The position numbers and the translations under genes are program-made. The notes below the pieces were generated by a model. The model was not told the origin of the DNA. It did no database searches and worked only from the letters and a program-made list of their open reading frames with translations. From contig JABMNH010000011.1 of assembly GCA_013205245.1 (NCBI GenBank), positions 1 to 52,686 of the forward strand: DNA of 52,686 bases, written 5' to 3'. The first letter of the stretch is position 1; the number at the start of each line of letters is the position of its first letter. Origin of the DNA: Flavobacteriales bacterium. Its GTDB lineage: Bacteria; Bacteroidota; Bacteroidia; Flavobacteriales; Flavobacteriaceae. Below are positions 7,428-15,700 of this stretch, piece after piece.

Positions 7428-8486
7428 ATGAAATTAAATATAGCCCTTTTAGCCGGAGACGGCATTGGACCCGAAGTGATTGCACAAGCCGTAAAAGTAT
7501 GCGATGCTGTGGCAACAAAATACAATCACAATATTAATTGGACACCCGCTTTAACAGGCGCTTGTGCCATAGACGCCGTTGGCGATCCTTATCCAGAAGA
7601 AACACATCAAATATGTTTAAATGCTGATGCCGTGTTATTTGGCGCTATCGGACATCCAAAATATGATAATGATCCATCCGCCAAGGTAAGACCCGAACAA
7701 GGCTTGCTTAAAATGCGTCAGAAATTGGGCTTGTTTGCCAACGTAAGGCCAACCTTTACTTTCCCTTCGTTAATTGACAACTCGCCTTTAAAACGTGAAC
7801 GTATTGAAGGTACCGATTTAATCTTTTTAAGAGAGTTAACCGGTGGTATTTATTTTGGAGAAAAAGGCAGAAAAGATGGTGGCGAAACAGCTTTCGACAC
7901 ATGTACTTACACCAGAGCCGAAGTGATTCGCCTTGCTAAAAAAGGCTTTGAATTAGCCATGACGCGGTCAAAAAAATTGTGCTGTGTAGATAAAGCCAAT
8001 GTTTTGGAAACCTCAAGATTATGGCGCGAAACTGTACAAGACATGGCAAAAGATTATCCTGAAGTTACGGTTTCTTACGAATTTGTAGATGCTGTGGCGA
8101 TGCGTTTGGTGCAATGGCCAAACTCCTATGATGTGCTGATTACTGAAAATCTTTTTGGCGATATTTTAACCGATGAAGCCTCAGTAATTTCTGGTTCTAT
8201 GGGCTTGATGCCAAGTGCTTCTGTTGGCGATAAAACATCGTTATATGAACCTATTCACGGTTCATATCCACAAGCCACAGGAAAAGACATTGCCAATCCG
8301 TTAGCAACTATTTTATCTGCCGCCATGATGTTTGAAGATGCTTTTGGTTTAAAAGAAGAAGCTGAAGCTATTAGAAATGTGGTGAACAAATCTCTAGAAC
8401 AAGGCATTGTAACCGAAGATTTATCGGGTAAAAACAAAGCTTATAAAACAAGCGAAGTGGGCGATTGGTTGGTAACTAATTTGTAA
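7428..8486 (+). CDS. leuB: 3-isopropylmalate dehydrogenase
   Basis: LeuB (352 aa) oxidatively decarboxylates 3-isopropylmalate to the leucine precursor 4-methyl-2-oxopentanoate using NAD. It also acts on 3-methylmalate in the citramalate route. The family landmarks are present: LLAGDGIGPEV at the N-terminus, the substrate-binding arginines in RPEQGLLKMRQ and FANVRP, the ELTGGIYFG segment, the KANVLETSRLWRE helix, NLFGDILTDEAS for metal binding, and EPIHGSYPQATGKDIANP for NAD binding. Length is normal. It is the last gene of the leu group, ahead of a strong terminator, although separated from cimA by a palindromic element. Confidence 0.97.
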   Translation: MKLNIALLAGDGIGPEVIAQAVKVCDAVATKYNHNINWTPALTGACAIDAVGDPYPEETHQICLNADAVLFGAIGHPKYDNDPSAKVRPEQGLLKMRQKLGLFANVRPTFTFPSLIDNSPLKRERIEGTDLIFLRELTGGIYFGEKGRKDGGETAFDTCTYTRAEVIRLAKKGFELAMTRSKKLCCVDKANVLETSRLWRETVQDMAKDYPEVTVSYEFVDAVAMRLVQWPNSYDVLITENLFGDILTDEASVISGSMGLMPSASVGDKTSLYEPIHGSYPQATGKDIANPLATILSAAMMFEDAFGLKEEAEAIRNVVNKSLEQGIVTEDLSGKNKAYKTSEVGDWLVTNL

Positions 8487-8545
8487 ATTTCTATCTATAA
8501 CTGGTCTTTCCTGTTAGGTTTACCAAACCTTGTAAGATTAAATAA

Positions 8546-8576
8546 AAAACGCGGATTAAAAATCTGCGTTTTGTTT
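8546..8576. terminator. Bidirectional terminator between leuB and the ALDH operon
   Basis: Stem AAAACGCGGATT (8546-8557) pairs with AATCTGCGTTTT (8561-8572) with one wobble. T-rich sequence follows on the plus strand and an A-run precedes it, so it can serve both converging transcripts. A smaller hairpin AGGTTT-ACC-AAACCT lies just upstream (about 8514-8529). Confidence 0.85.
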
Positions 8577-8581
8577 TATGT

Positions 8582-8612
8582 GATTGAGATTCTTCGTTTC
8601 ACTCAGAATGAC
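8582..8612. repeat. Dispersed repeat half-element ending CAGAATGAC
   Basis: The sequence GATTGAGATTCTTCGTTTCA followed by CTCAGAATGAC resembles the right arm of the elements at 7295-7406 and 43637-43730 (GATTG...AATGAC). It sits 18 bases from the end of the converging ALDH gene. Confidence 0.5.
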
Positions 8613-8629
8613 AAAAAATCATCAATAGT

Positions 8630-9511
8630 TTAGTAGCCACTCCCAGCACCTGCTATTTTCTCAATAGGGTGCCAAGTAGTTTTGGTTTCTTGGAAATCGA
8701 AAATATAGTATGGATTTTCATGCTTGGCATCAAAATAATCGCCGTCTTCGCGCACACGCACACGCTTCATGCTTTCTACTGCAATTTCTTGGATCGTTTT
8801 AATAGCGGCTTTATCATCGCCACAATACAGCGTTGTATTCACATCCATATGCGAAGCAAAGAAGGTTAACAACTCAGCGCGATTACCAGTTAAGATATTT
8901 ACCACACCACCTGGCACATCTGATGTTGCCATAACTTCGGCAAAAGTAATGGCACATAATGGTTTTGATTCTGAAGCTAAAACCACACACGCATTTCCGC
9001 CAGCTATAATACTACAAACTTGGGTAACCAAGCCTAATAAACCGCTTTGTTCTGGAGCAAAAACAGCCACCACACCTGTTGGCTCTGGCACTGAAAAGTT
9101 AAAATAACTCCCCGAAACTGGATTGACAGTACTGTATAATTGTACAAATTTATCGCACCAGCCCGCATAATAAATCATTCGGTCAATACTTAAATTCACC
9201 TCTTCTTTGGCTGCGTTTTCTGTGGTGCCTTGCAACATTAATTCTTCTACAAATTGTGCTTTACGGCCTTCTAAAACTTCAGCAATACGGTATAAAATCT
9301 GACTCCGATTATAGGTTGTTTTATTTGCCCATCCGCCTTGAGCTTTACGTGCTGCAACAACCGCATTTCTAAAATCTTTGCGAGAAGATTGGCACATATT
9401 GGCTATGGCTTTCTTGTTAACTTTGGGTTGGTAAAAACGCCCAGATTCTGTTCTTGGAAACTGACCTCCAATATATATTTTATAGGTTTTTAATACTTCA
9501 ATTCGTGACAT
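8630..9511 (-). CDS. Truncated aldehyde dehydrogenase-like protein (ALDH16 second-domain type)
   Basis: The 293-residue product is related to the N-terminal, NAD-binding part of aldehyde dehydrogenases (IGGQFPRTESGRFYQP, then AVVAARKAQGGWANKT, PTGVVAVFAPEQSGLLGLV, and a PGGVVNILTG motif). It stops before the region that carries the catalytic cysteine, and the Asn of the PWNFP motif is replaced (FAPEQSG). It is therefore unlikely to oxidise aldehydes alone. The frame is intact and the start lies 12 bases after the stop of the full-length ALDH gene. Together the two make about 782 residues in the order catalytic domain then pseudo-domain, which is the layout of fused bacterial ALDH16. I infer a subunit that pairs with the upstream enzyme. 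A degraded paralogue is the alternative. Confidence 0.8.
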   Translation of the reverse strand: MSRIEVLKTYKIYIGGQFPRTESGRFYQPKVNKKAIANMCQSSRKDFRNAVVAARKAQGGWANKTTYNRSQILYRIAEVLEGRKAQFVEELMLQGTTENAAKEEVNLSIDRMIYYAGWCDKFVQLYSTVNPVSGSYFNFSVPEPTGVVAVFAPEQSGLLGLVTQVCSIIAGGNACVVLASESKPLCAITFAEVMATSDVPGGVVNILTGNRAELLTFFASHMDVNTTLYCGDDKAAIKTIQEIAVESMKRVRVREDGDYFDAKHENPYYIFDFQETKTTWHPIEKIAGAGSGY

Positions 9512-9523
9512 AATCTAAGTGTT

Positions 9524-10993
9524 TTAATCAAATTTTAAATAAGGTTCCATACCGTGAATACCGCCTTCGCGACCGAAGCCACTTTCTTTATAACCTCCAA
9601 ATGGTGAGGCTGGATCGAATTTATTAAAGGTATTTGCCCAAACCACACCTGCACGTAATTGTGAGGTCATGTTAAATATTTTTGAGCCTTTATCTGTCCA
9701 CACACCAGCAGATAATCCGTAAGGTGTGTTGTTGGCTTTTTCAATAACCTCATCAATAGTTCTAAAGGTTTGAATGGCTAAAACAGGGCCAAATATTTCT
9801 TCTTGCACGATCCTATTTGATTGCGCTACATGTGTAAACAAGGTTGGTTTACACCAAAATCCCTTTTTAGGCAAGGTGCATTCTGGCTGATAAATTTCGG
9901 CGCCTTCTTTAAGCCCTATTTTAATATAATCATTAATAGTATTGAGTTGATCTTTAGAATTTATCGCGCCTATATCGGTGTTTTTATCGAGTGGATCGCC
10001 AATAATTAAAGATTGCATGCGGTCTTTTAATTTACGTAACACAATATCGTAAACTGATTCTTGTACATACAAACGTGAGCCCGCACAACACACATGGCCT
10101 TGGTTAAAAAAGATGCCATTAACAATGCCTTCGACCGCTTGGTCTAGTGCGGCATCTTCAAAAATAATGTTGGCTGCTTTACCACCCAATTCCATCGTGG
10201 CTTTTTTGCCTGTTCCGGCGATGGCTTTCATAATAATTTTACCAACATTGGTAGAGCCTGTAAAGGCAATTTTATTCACATCGGGATGGTTAACAATAGC
10301 CATTCCAACCACACTACCGCGTCCCGAAACAACATTAACAACGCCATCGGGTAAACCGGCATCTTTAAAGACTTCGGCTAATTTATAAAGACTTAATGGT
10401 GTGGTGTTTGCAGCTTTAATAACAACTGTATTACCAGCCGCTAAAGCTGGTGCTATTTTCCAAGCCGCCATCAATAAGGGGAAATTCCAAGGAATAATTT
10501 GTCCAACAACACCTAGCGCTTTTGGATTTCTATTAGGAAAAGCATAGTCTAATTTATCGGCCCAACCAGCATTATAGAAAAAATGTGCCGATACTAAAGG
10601 GATATCAATATCGCGTGATTCACGGATGGGTTTTCCGCCATCTAAGGATTCAATAACAGAAAATTCTCTGGCGCGTTCTTGAATGATGCGTGCAATGCGG
10701 TAAATATATTTGCCGCGTTCTTTGCCAGATAATTTTGACCACACATTTGTGTAGGCTTTTCTGGCCGATTTTACAGCCAAATCTACATCAGACACATCTG
10801 CTTCGGCAACTTTGGCTAAAAGTTTTTCGTTAGCCGGATTAATGGTGTCGAAATATCTGCCGCCTGTTGGTTTTACAAATTTGCCGTTTATAAATAAATC
10901 GTATGTGTCTTTTAAATGGATATGTGACGTACTTTCGGGTGCTGGTACTAAATTCCAGTCAGAACTGTAATCGATGTTTACTTCTTTTTTCAT
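9524..10993 (-). CDS. NAD(P)-dependent aldehyde dehydrogenase, full length
   Basis: The 489-residue enzyme has every catalytic landmark of the ALDH superfamily: Asn170 in PWNFP, the AFTGSTNVG nucleotide loop (about residues 243-251), Glu268 in MELGGK, Cys302 (with Cys303) in GHVCCAGSR, and EEIFGPVL near residue 395. The C-terminus GGYKESGFGREGG is standard. It starts four bases after the deoC stop, and the truncated ALDH starts 12 bases after its own stop, so the three form an operon. DeoC releases acetaldehyde from deoxyribose 5-phosphate, so oxidation of acetaldehyde to acetate is the probable role. That substrate is inferred from context only. Confidence 0.9.
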   Translation of the reverse strand: MKKEVNIDYSSDWNLVPAPESTSHIHLKDTYDLFINGKFVKPTGGRYFDTINPANEKLLAKVAEADVSDVDLAVKSARKAYTNVWSKLSGKERGKYIYRIARIIQERAREFSVIESLDGGKPIRESRDIDIPLVSAHFFYNAGWADKLDYAFPNRNPKALGVVGQIIPWNFPLLMAAWKIAPALAAGNTVVIKAANTTPLSLYKLAEVFKDAGLPDGVVNVVSGRGSVVGMAIVNHPDVNKIAFTGSTNVGKIIMKAIAGTGKKATMELGGKAANIIFEDAALDQAVEGIVNGIFFNQGHVCCAGSRLYVQESVYDIVLRKLKDRMQSLIIGDPLDKNTDIGAINSKDQLNTINDYIKIGLKEGAEIYQPECTLPKKGFWCKPTLFTHVAQSNRIVQEEIFGPVLAIQTFRTIDEVIEKANNTPYGLSAGVWTDKGSKIFNMTSQLRAGVVWANTFNKFDPASPFGGYKESGFGREGGIHGMEPYLKFD

Positions 10994-10997
10994 GTAT

Positions 10998-11897
10998 TTA
11001 ATCTTTAGAAAAGTAATCTTTTGATTGATAATTGCCGGTTTTTTGCTTCATTATTTGCATTAAAACATCGTTTGCTAAACTGCTGGCGCCAAATCTGAAA
11101 TAGGTATTGTTTAACCATTTACCACCCAAAGTTTCTTTAACCATTAATAAATATTGCAAAGCTAATTTTGAATTTGAAATACCTCCGGCAGGTTTCATGC
11201 CCACCATTCTACCTGTTTGGTAGTAATAATCTTTTATCGCTTCGAGCATCACCAAAGTAACGGGTAGTGTAGCCGCTGGACTTATTTTACCTGTAGAGGT
11301 TTTAATAAAATCGGCGCCTGCATGCATGGCGATATCGCTTGCGCGACGCACATTGTCAAGATTGCCTAATTCGCCTGTTTCAAGAATAACTTTGAGTCGG
11401 GCTTTGCCACAGGCTTTTTTTATTTGCACAATTTCATCATAAACAAATTGGTAATCGCCACTGTGAAATTTACCGCGACTTAAAACCATATCAACCTCAT
11501 CGGCACCATTTTCTACGGCTAGTTTTACATCGGCTAACTTGGCTTCTAAACTCGATTGGCCACTAGGAAAAGCCGTCGCTACCGAAGCCACTTTGACACC
11601 AGAACCTTTTAATTCGTTCACGGCAGTTTTTACAAAATTTGGATACACACAAACGGCTGCCGTTGTTGGTAAGCCCGGATATTCGTCGTGTAGATGCATC
11701 GCTTTATAGCAAATATGTTTAACCTTATCTTCGGTGTCGGCACCTTCGAGTGTGGTCAAATCAATCATATTTAAAATCATGTAAAGCCCTTGCATTTTAG
11801 CTTCATCTTTTATGCTACGCGATGTGATTCTAGAAATTCTATCATTAATACCAACCTGATCGACTTTAGGGGTATCAAAAAAATTAATTTGTTTCAT
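10998..11897 (-). CDS. deoC: Deoxyribose-phosphate aldolase
   Basis: DeoC (299 aa) splits 2-deoxyribose 5-phosphate into glyceraldehyde 3-phosphate and acetaldehyde, the last step of deoxynucleoside breakdown. The Schiff-base lysine is Lys199 in DFIKTSTGK. Lys235 in GMKPAGGI and Asp136 in EVDMV complete the catalytic set, and Asp46 begins the barrel. The protein has an N-terminal extension of about 40 residues relative to the short E. coli-type enzymes, as in the longer bacterial form. It heads the deoC-ALDH-ALDH operon, with a promoter-like box on the minus strand at 11957-11964. Confidence 0.95.
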   Translation of the reverse strand: MKQINFFDTPKVDQVGINDRISRITSRSIKDEAKMQGLYMILNMIDLTTLEGADTEDKVKHICYKAMHLHDEYPGLPTTAAVCVYPNFVKTAVNELKGSGVKVASVATAFPSGQSSLEAKLADVKLAVENGADEVDMVLSRGKFHSGDYQFVYDEIVQIKKACGKARLKVILETGELGNLDNVRRASDIAMHAGADFIKTSTGKISPAATLPVTLVMLEAIKDYYYQTGRMVGMKPAGGISNSKLALQYLLMVKETLGGKWLNNTYFRFGASSLANDVLMQIMKQKTGNYQSKDYFSKD

Positions 11898-11956
11898 TAA
11901 GAATTTTATTTAAATACTTAGGCTGTATTTTTAAAATTTAAAACAACAGACAAAAG

Positions 11957-11964
11957 CAAAGATA
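11957..11964 (-). promoter_or_regulatory. Promoter -7 box for deoC
   Basis: The minus strand reads TATCTTTG, matching the Bacteroidota consensus TAnnTTTG, about 60 bases before the deoC start. I found no clear -33 TTG at the usual distance. Confidence 0.45.
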
Positions 11965-12007
11965 CAAACATCTTACTTATTAAAGGGTTTTATAGATTTA
12001 AATTGGT

Positions 12008-14494
12008 TTAGAAATAGAATCCTGCACCACCTTTTATAGCGTATTTTGTAGCGCCTGGCATATCTTTGTAATTACCGCGATAAACAAAATCAATTCTAAA
12101 AATTTTAAGAATATTCGCCACGCCCACATGCCATTCCCAATACATATGTGTTGGCGCTATGTAATTTATACCCGAAGCGTTTAGCGCAATGTTTTTATCA
12201 GATACGGTACCTATAATACCTCTAACTCCTGCAATTTCTCTTAAATTAAGTCGCCTAAGTAAAGGGAATCTTGAAAAAATACGGCCATTAAAATTATTTT
12301 CGAGGTGAAACGATGCGTACTTATCGGTTACAAATTCGTAATAATTTAATAAATCGAACGTATTAGGTGCCATAAACAAGGTTTGGTTGGCGGGCGCTGC
12401 ATTCATCAGTAAAACGGGCACAGCTCCAAAAGTTTTTCCTACTTCTAAAGTTGTACTAAGTTTGCCCAAACCACCTACTAAAAATCTTTGATAGTAATAA
12501 AATTGTAATTTTTGATAATCGAAATCACTGTCTAAAAATCCTTTTAAGCCTTTGGTGTAACTTAAATATAAAATAGGGAAACGCGCTTCATTACTCACGC
12601 CACGCTCCACACCATATCCAAAACTAACACGTTTTGGTGTGTAACGTAAAGACACATCAACCTCTGCTTGTTTGATATTCGATTTTATTTCGGTACGGGC
12701 ATCATCAGCATAATAATCGACATTAAATAATGGCGATGCCGAAGCTAAAGTCTTATAAGTACCACTTATATTAAACTCCAAATTTTTTGCCACATCAAAA
12801 TGGAATCCTGTATTGGTAAGGTTTAAATCGGTTAGGCGGAAATTATCACCACGGGTAAAAAAAGCAGCCGAAGCAACACTTCTGTTAAGCACATCGTTAA
12901 TGGTTGTTAAACTAAATCCGGTTTGCTCAATGTCTTTTCTGTTTCCTGCATAAATGGTAAACTGGCTTTTTTTATCAACCAACCAACTACCAGACATACC
13001 ATACTTAACCACTTTATCTTTAAACCCATATGCCATAAAACCTTGAATACGGGCTAAATCGTTTAGGGTTTTATATGAGCGTGCGCCAATTCTTACGCGT
13101 GTACCCTCAACATCGTTTTTACCAAAGGTCGAAAATATGGGTCCAACATCAATGGGTTTAATAAATTGCCAATAGCCGGTGTAAAGCGTTGCTGTTAAAT
13201 TATAGAGATGTTTAAATTTTTTAATTGTTTGTAAAGTATCTAGCATTTTATAAATGCCTTGTTCGTCTTTATTAAGTGTTTCTAAACGGTTGTTGTTCCA
13301 AAATTCATCCGTTTTATTATAAACTTCTGGTGCGTATTCATTGACCCGCTTTGCAAATAATGACTCTTTTAGTTTTGTTTTAAAATCGTAATTATTGTAA
13401 AGCGATGTGCGTTTGCCATAAACACCTTTTGATTTTTCACGTTTATTAAGCGCGAAATCGGACATTAAATAATCGCGTTTAAGCAAAAAAACCGAATCGT
13501 TTAACACATTAAATTCCTGTTCTAAATAGAGCTCTTTCACCCAGTTTATGTTAGCGCTTTTATTGGCTTCCATGGTAATTTTTTTCAGGGCAAAAGTGGT
13601 GTCGTTCACCCAAAATTGTCCTTTAAAAGTGAGTTCGTTTTTACGGCGTGGGTAATACACAATTTTATAACACCATTTATTATCTATAAAGGCACTATCG
13701 GCCAAAAAATAATTATAAACAGAAGGTCCTGTTCTTGAAACTGGGCTTGTAAAACTCTTGTCAAAAATTTTAATATAATTATCGTAAACATTATAATTGG
13801 CATACAACTGTTTTATAAAAGCAATAAGGCTTTGGTTGTTCTTAAAACCAGAGTTTTTATTGGCAAGCAATTCTTCTTTATATTTTCTTGGCGTGGTATT
13901 TTGCCCGTATTCTTTATACACAGCCTCATTAATAAACATAGGTAAATAGGCTTTACCCGTAATATTTGAAGAATCAACCTGATCAAAAACAAATTCAATG
14001 CCCTTAAAAATACTGCTATTTTTTAATTTTTCATCGATGGTGTTTAAGTCAAATTCTATTTTTTCGTATCTGTTATTTTGAAATTGATCAAAAAGATAGA
14101 CACCATTTTGACGTTTGTGTGCCCAAATTTTATTTAAAATAGCGATGGCTGGATTGCCCTTTTTCTTTATTTTACCCGAATAAATTTCGACCGCATCTAA
14201 CTGAGCCGCTTCTTCATTTAAAACAATTTTTAAATCAAAATTATAAGGTTTTAAAGCAATTTCTTTTCTGTCGAAACCCAAAAAATTGACCACTAAAATA
14301 CTGTATGTTTTATCTGATTCTAAATAAAATTTTCCGTTTTCGTCAGAGACGGTTCCCAAAGTTGAGTCTTTAAAAAAAACATCAGCAAACGGAACTGGTT
14401 CGCCAGTGCTATCAACTACTTTACCACTCACCTTTACTTGGGCAAATGTTATGGCTGAAATTAATACAAAAAGTACAAATATATATTTTTTCAT
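12008..14494 (-). CDS. DUF5686 family outer-membrane protein with carboxypeptidase-regulatory-like domain
   Basis: The 828-residue product has a signal peptide (ending ITFAQ at about residue 19). A carboxypeptidase-regulatory-like beta-sandwich follows at residues about 20-100 (KVSGKVVDSTGEPVPFADVFFKDSTLGTVSDENGKF). The long remainder is typical of DUF5686, and its last third is rich in alternating aromatic beta-strands ending in GGAGFYF, the kind of C-terminus seen in outer-membrane barrels. The family is common and uncharacterised in Bacteroidota. It sits downstream of pdhB but is separated from it by a terminator, so it probably has its own promoter or depends on readthrough. No substrate can be suggested. 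Confidence 0.85.
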   Translation of the reverse strand: MKKYIFVLFVLISAITFAQVKVSGKVVDSTGEPVPFADVFFKDSTLGTVSDENGKFYLESDKTYSILVVNFLGFDRKEIALKPYNFDLKIVLNEEAAQLDAVEIYSGKIKKKGNPAIAILNKIWAHKRQNGVYLFDQFQNNRYEKIEFDLNTIDEKLKNSSIFKGIEFVFDQVDSSNITGKAYLPMFINEAVYKEYGQNTTPRKYKEELLANKNSGFKNNQSLIAFIKQLYANYNVYDNYIKIFDKSFTSPVSRTGPSVYNYFLADSAFIDNKWCYKIVYYPRRKNELTFKGQFWVNDTTFALKKITMEANKSANINWVKELYLEQEFNVLNDSVFLLKRDYLMSDFALNKREKSKGVYGKRTSLYNNYDFKTKLKESLFAKRVNEYAPEVYNKTDEFWNNNRLETLNKDEQGIYKMLDTLQTIKKFKHLYNLTATLYTGYWQFIKPIDVGPIFSTFGKNDVEGTRVRIGARSYKTLNDLARIQGFMAYGFKDKVVKYGMSGSWLVDKKSQFTIYAGNRKDIEQTGFSLTTINDVLNRSVASAAFFTRGDNFRLTDLNLTNTGFHFDVAKNLEFNISGTYKTLASASPLFNVDYYADDARTEIKSNIKQAEVDVSLRYTPKRVSFGYGVERGVSNEARFPILYLSYTKGLKGFLDSDFDYQKLQFYYYQRFLVGGLGKLSTTLEVGKTFGAVPVLLMNAAPANQTLFMAPNTFDLLNYYEFVTDKYASFHLENNFNGRIFSRFPLLRRLNLREIAGVRGIIGTVSDKNIALNASGINYIAPTHMYWEWHVGVANILKIFRIDFVYRGNYKDMPGATKYAIKGGAGFYF

Positions 14495-14501
14495 AATAGC
14501 T

Positions 14502-14537
14502 AAAAATTCCTTTCTTTAGTCAGCTATAGAAAGGAAT
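14502..14537 (-). terminator. Rho-independent terminator of pdhB
   Basis: On the minus strand the arm ATTCCTTTCT pairs perfectly with AGAAAGGAAT (plus-strand 14528-14537 and 14506-14515) and is followed by TTTTT. It lies between the pdhB stop and the DUF5686 start. Confidence 0.85.
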
Positions 14538-14558
14538 CTTACAATAAGTTAATTTAAT

Positions 14559-15539
14559 TTATTTCCTGTAAAGTACTTTTTTTACGGCATTTACAACATC
14601 GTTAGCATTTGGCAACCATTCTTGCAAAAGTTCTGGAGAATAAGGTGTTGGCGTGTCTGCCGTAGTAATTCTCTGAACAGGTGCATCTAAATAATCGAAT
14701 GCCTCTTCTTGTACAAAATAAGTAATTTCTGAAGCCACACCACCAAAAGGCCATGCTTCTTCTAAAATAACCAATCTGTTTGTTTTCTTAACGGATGTTA
14801 AAATCGCTTCTTTATCTAATGGTCTTACTGTTCTTAAATCGATAATTTCGATAGAAACACCTTCTTTTTCTAAAATATCTGCCGCTTTATAAGCTTCTTT
14901 TATAATTTTTCCGAACGACACAACAGTAACATCAGTTCCTTTTCTTTTGATATCGGCAACACCAATGGGTAAAATATATTCGCCATCAGGCACTTCACCT
15001 TTATCGCCGTACATTTGTTCAGACTCCATAAAAATAACAGGATCGTCATCGCGAATAGCGGCTTTTAGTAAACCTTTAGCGTCATACGGATTAGATGGCA
15101 CAATTACTTTTAAACCTGGCGTGTTGGCAAACCAACTCTCAAAAGCTTGCGAATGTGTGGCGCCTAATTGACCAGCAGAACCTGTAGGTCCTCTAAAAAC
15201 AATAGGAATATTAAATTGTCCACCACTCATTTGGCGCATTTTAGCTGCATTGTTTATAATTTGGTCTATCGCTACCAAAGAAAAATTAAATGTCATATAC
15301 TCTACTATAGGTCTGTTGCCGTTCATGGCAGAACCAATGGCAATACCACTAAAACCAGATTCGGCTATAGGTGTATCAATAACACGCTTAGCACCAAATT
15401 CGTCAAGCATTCCTTTAGACGCTTTATAAGCGCCATTATATTCGGCAACTTCTTCTCCTAATAAATATATTGTTTCATCGCGACGCATTTCTTCGCTCAT
15501 GGCTTCACAAATAGCTTCTCTAAACTGTATTGTTCTCAT
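14559..15539 (-). CDS. pdhB: Pyruvate dehydrogenase complex E1 component, beta subunit
   Basis: The 326-residue product is the E1 beta subunit, which with E1 alpha decarboxylates pyruvate on thiamine diphosphate. Recognisable family segments are REAICEAMSEEMRRDETIYLLGEEVAEYNGAYK (Glu that activates the cofactor is in the GEEVAEYNG stretch), the GFSGIAIGSAMNG turn, GPTGSAGQLGATHSQ, and the C-terminal transketolase-like domain with DLRTVRPLDKE and LEEAWPFGGVASEI. Length is normal. No alpha subunit or E2 gene is in the window, so the complex is encoded in pieces. It is divergent from etfB. Confidence 0.96.
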   Translation of the reverse strand: MRTIQFREAICEAMSEEMRRDETIYLLGEEVAEYNGAYKASKGMLDEFGAKRVIDTPIAESGFSGIAIGSAMNGNRPIVEYMTFNFSLVAIDQIINNAAKMRQMSGGQFNIPIVFRGPTGSAGQLGATHSQAFESWFANTPGLKVIVPSNPYDAKGLLKAAIRDDDPVIFMESEQMYGDKGEVPDGEYILPIGVADIKRKGTDVTVVSFGKIIKEAYKAADILEKEGVSIEIIDLRTVRPLDKEAILTSVKKTNRLVILEEAWPFGGVASEITYFVQEEAFDYLDAPVQRITTADTPTPYSPELLQEWLPNANDVVNAVKKVLYRK

Positions 15540-15557
15540 TTTCTTAAAAATTGAACG

Positions 15558-15565
15558 GCAAAAAT
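15558..15565 (-). promoter_or_regulatory. Promoter -7 box for pdhB
   Basis: The minus strand reads TATTTTTG, a match to TAnnTTTG, about 20 bases before the pdhB start. The leader would be short. Confidence 0.45.
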
Positions 15566-15608
15566 AAGGATTATTGTTTTCCTATCTCATTAAATATATC
15601 TTAAATTT

Positions 15609-15630
15609 TTTACTATGCGCGCATAGTAAA
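15609..15630. promoter_or_regulatory. Perfect 22-base palindrome, probable operator of etfBA
   Basis: Arms TTTACTATGCG and CGCATAGTAAA are exact complements with no spacer. A weak -7 box TAACTTCG (15646-15653, one mismatch to TAnnTTTG) lies 15 bases downstream, so the palindrome would cover the -33 region of the etfB promoter. It also lies about 44 bases upstream of the pdhB box. There is no loop and no T-run, so it is not a terminator. A symmetric site of this size suits a dimeric TetR- or MarR-type repressor. None is encoded in the window. Confidence 0.7.
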
Positions 15631-15700
15631 TTCAAAAAAAAGTTTTAACTTCGTAACCTATAAATATTTTATACGACTCAATAATTATAAATAAATAAAT

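Noticed and set aside
8630-9511. Second ALDH gene called a decayed pseudogene
   Set aside because: The frame is intact, spacing is operon-like, and length and position match the inactive second domain of ALDH16, so a functional subunit is more likely.
15609-15630. Palindrome read as a terminator
   Set aside because: It has no loop and no T-run and lies at the start of a divergent promoter region.
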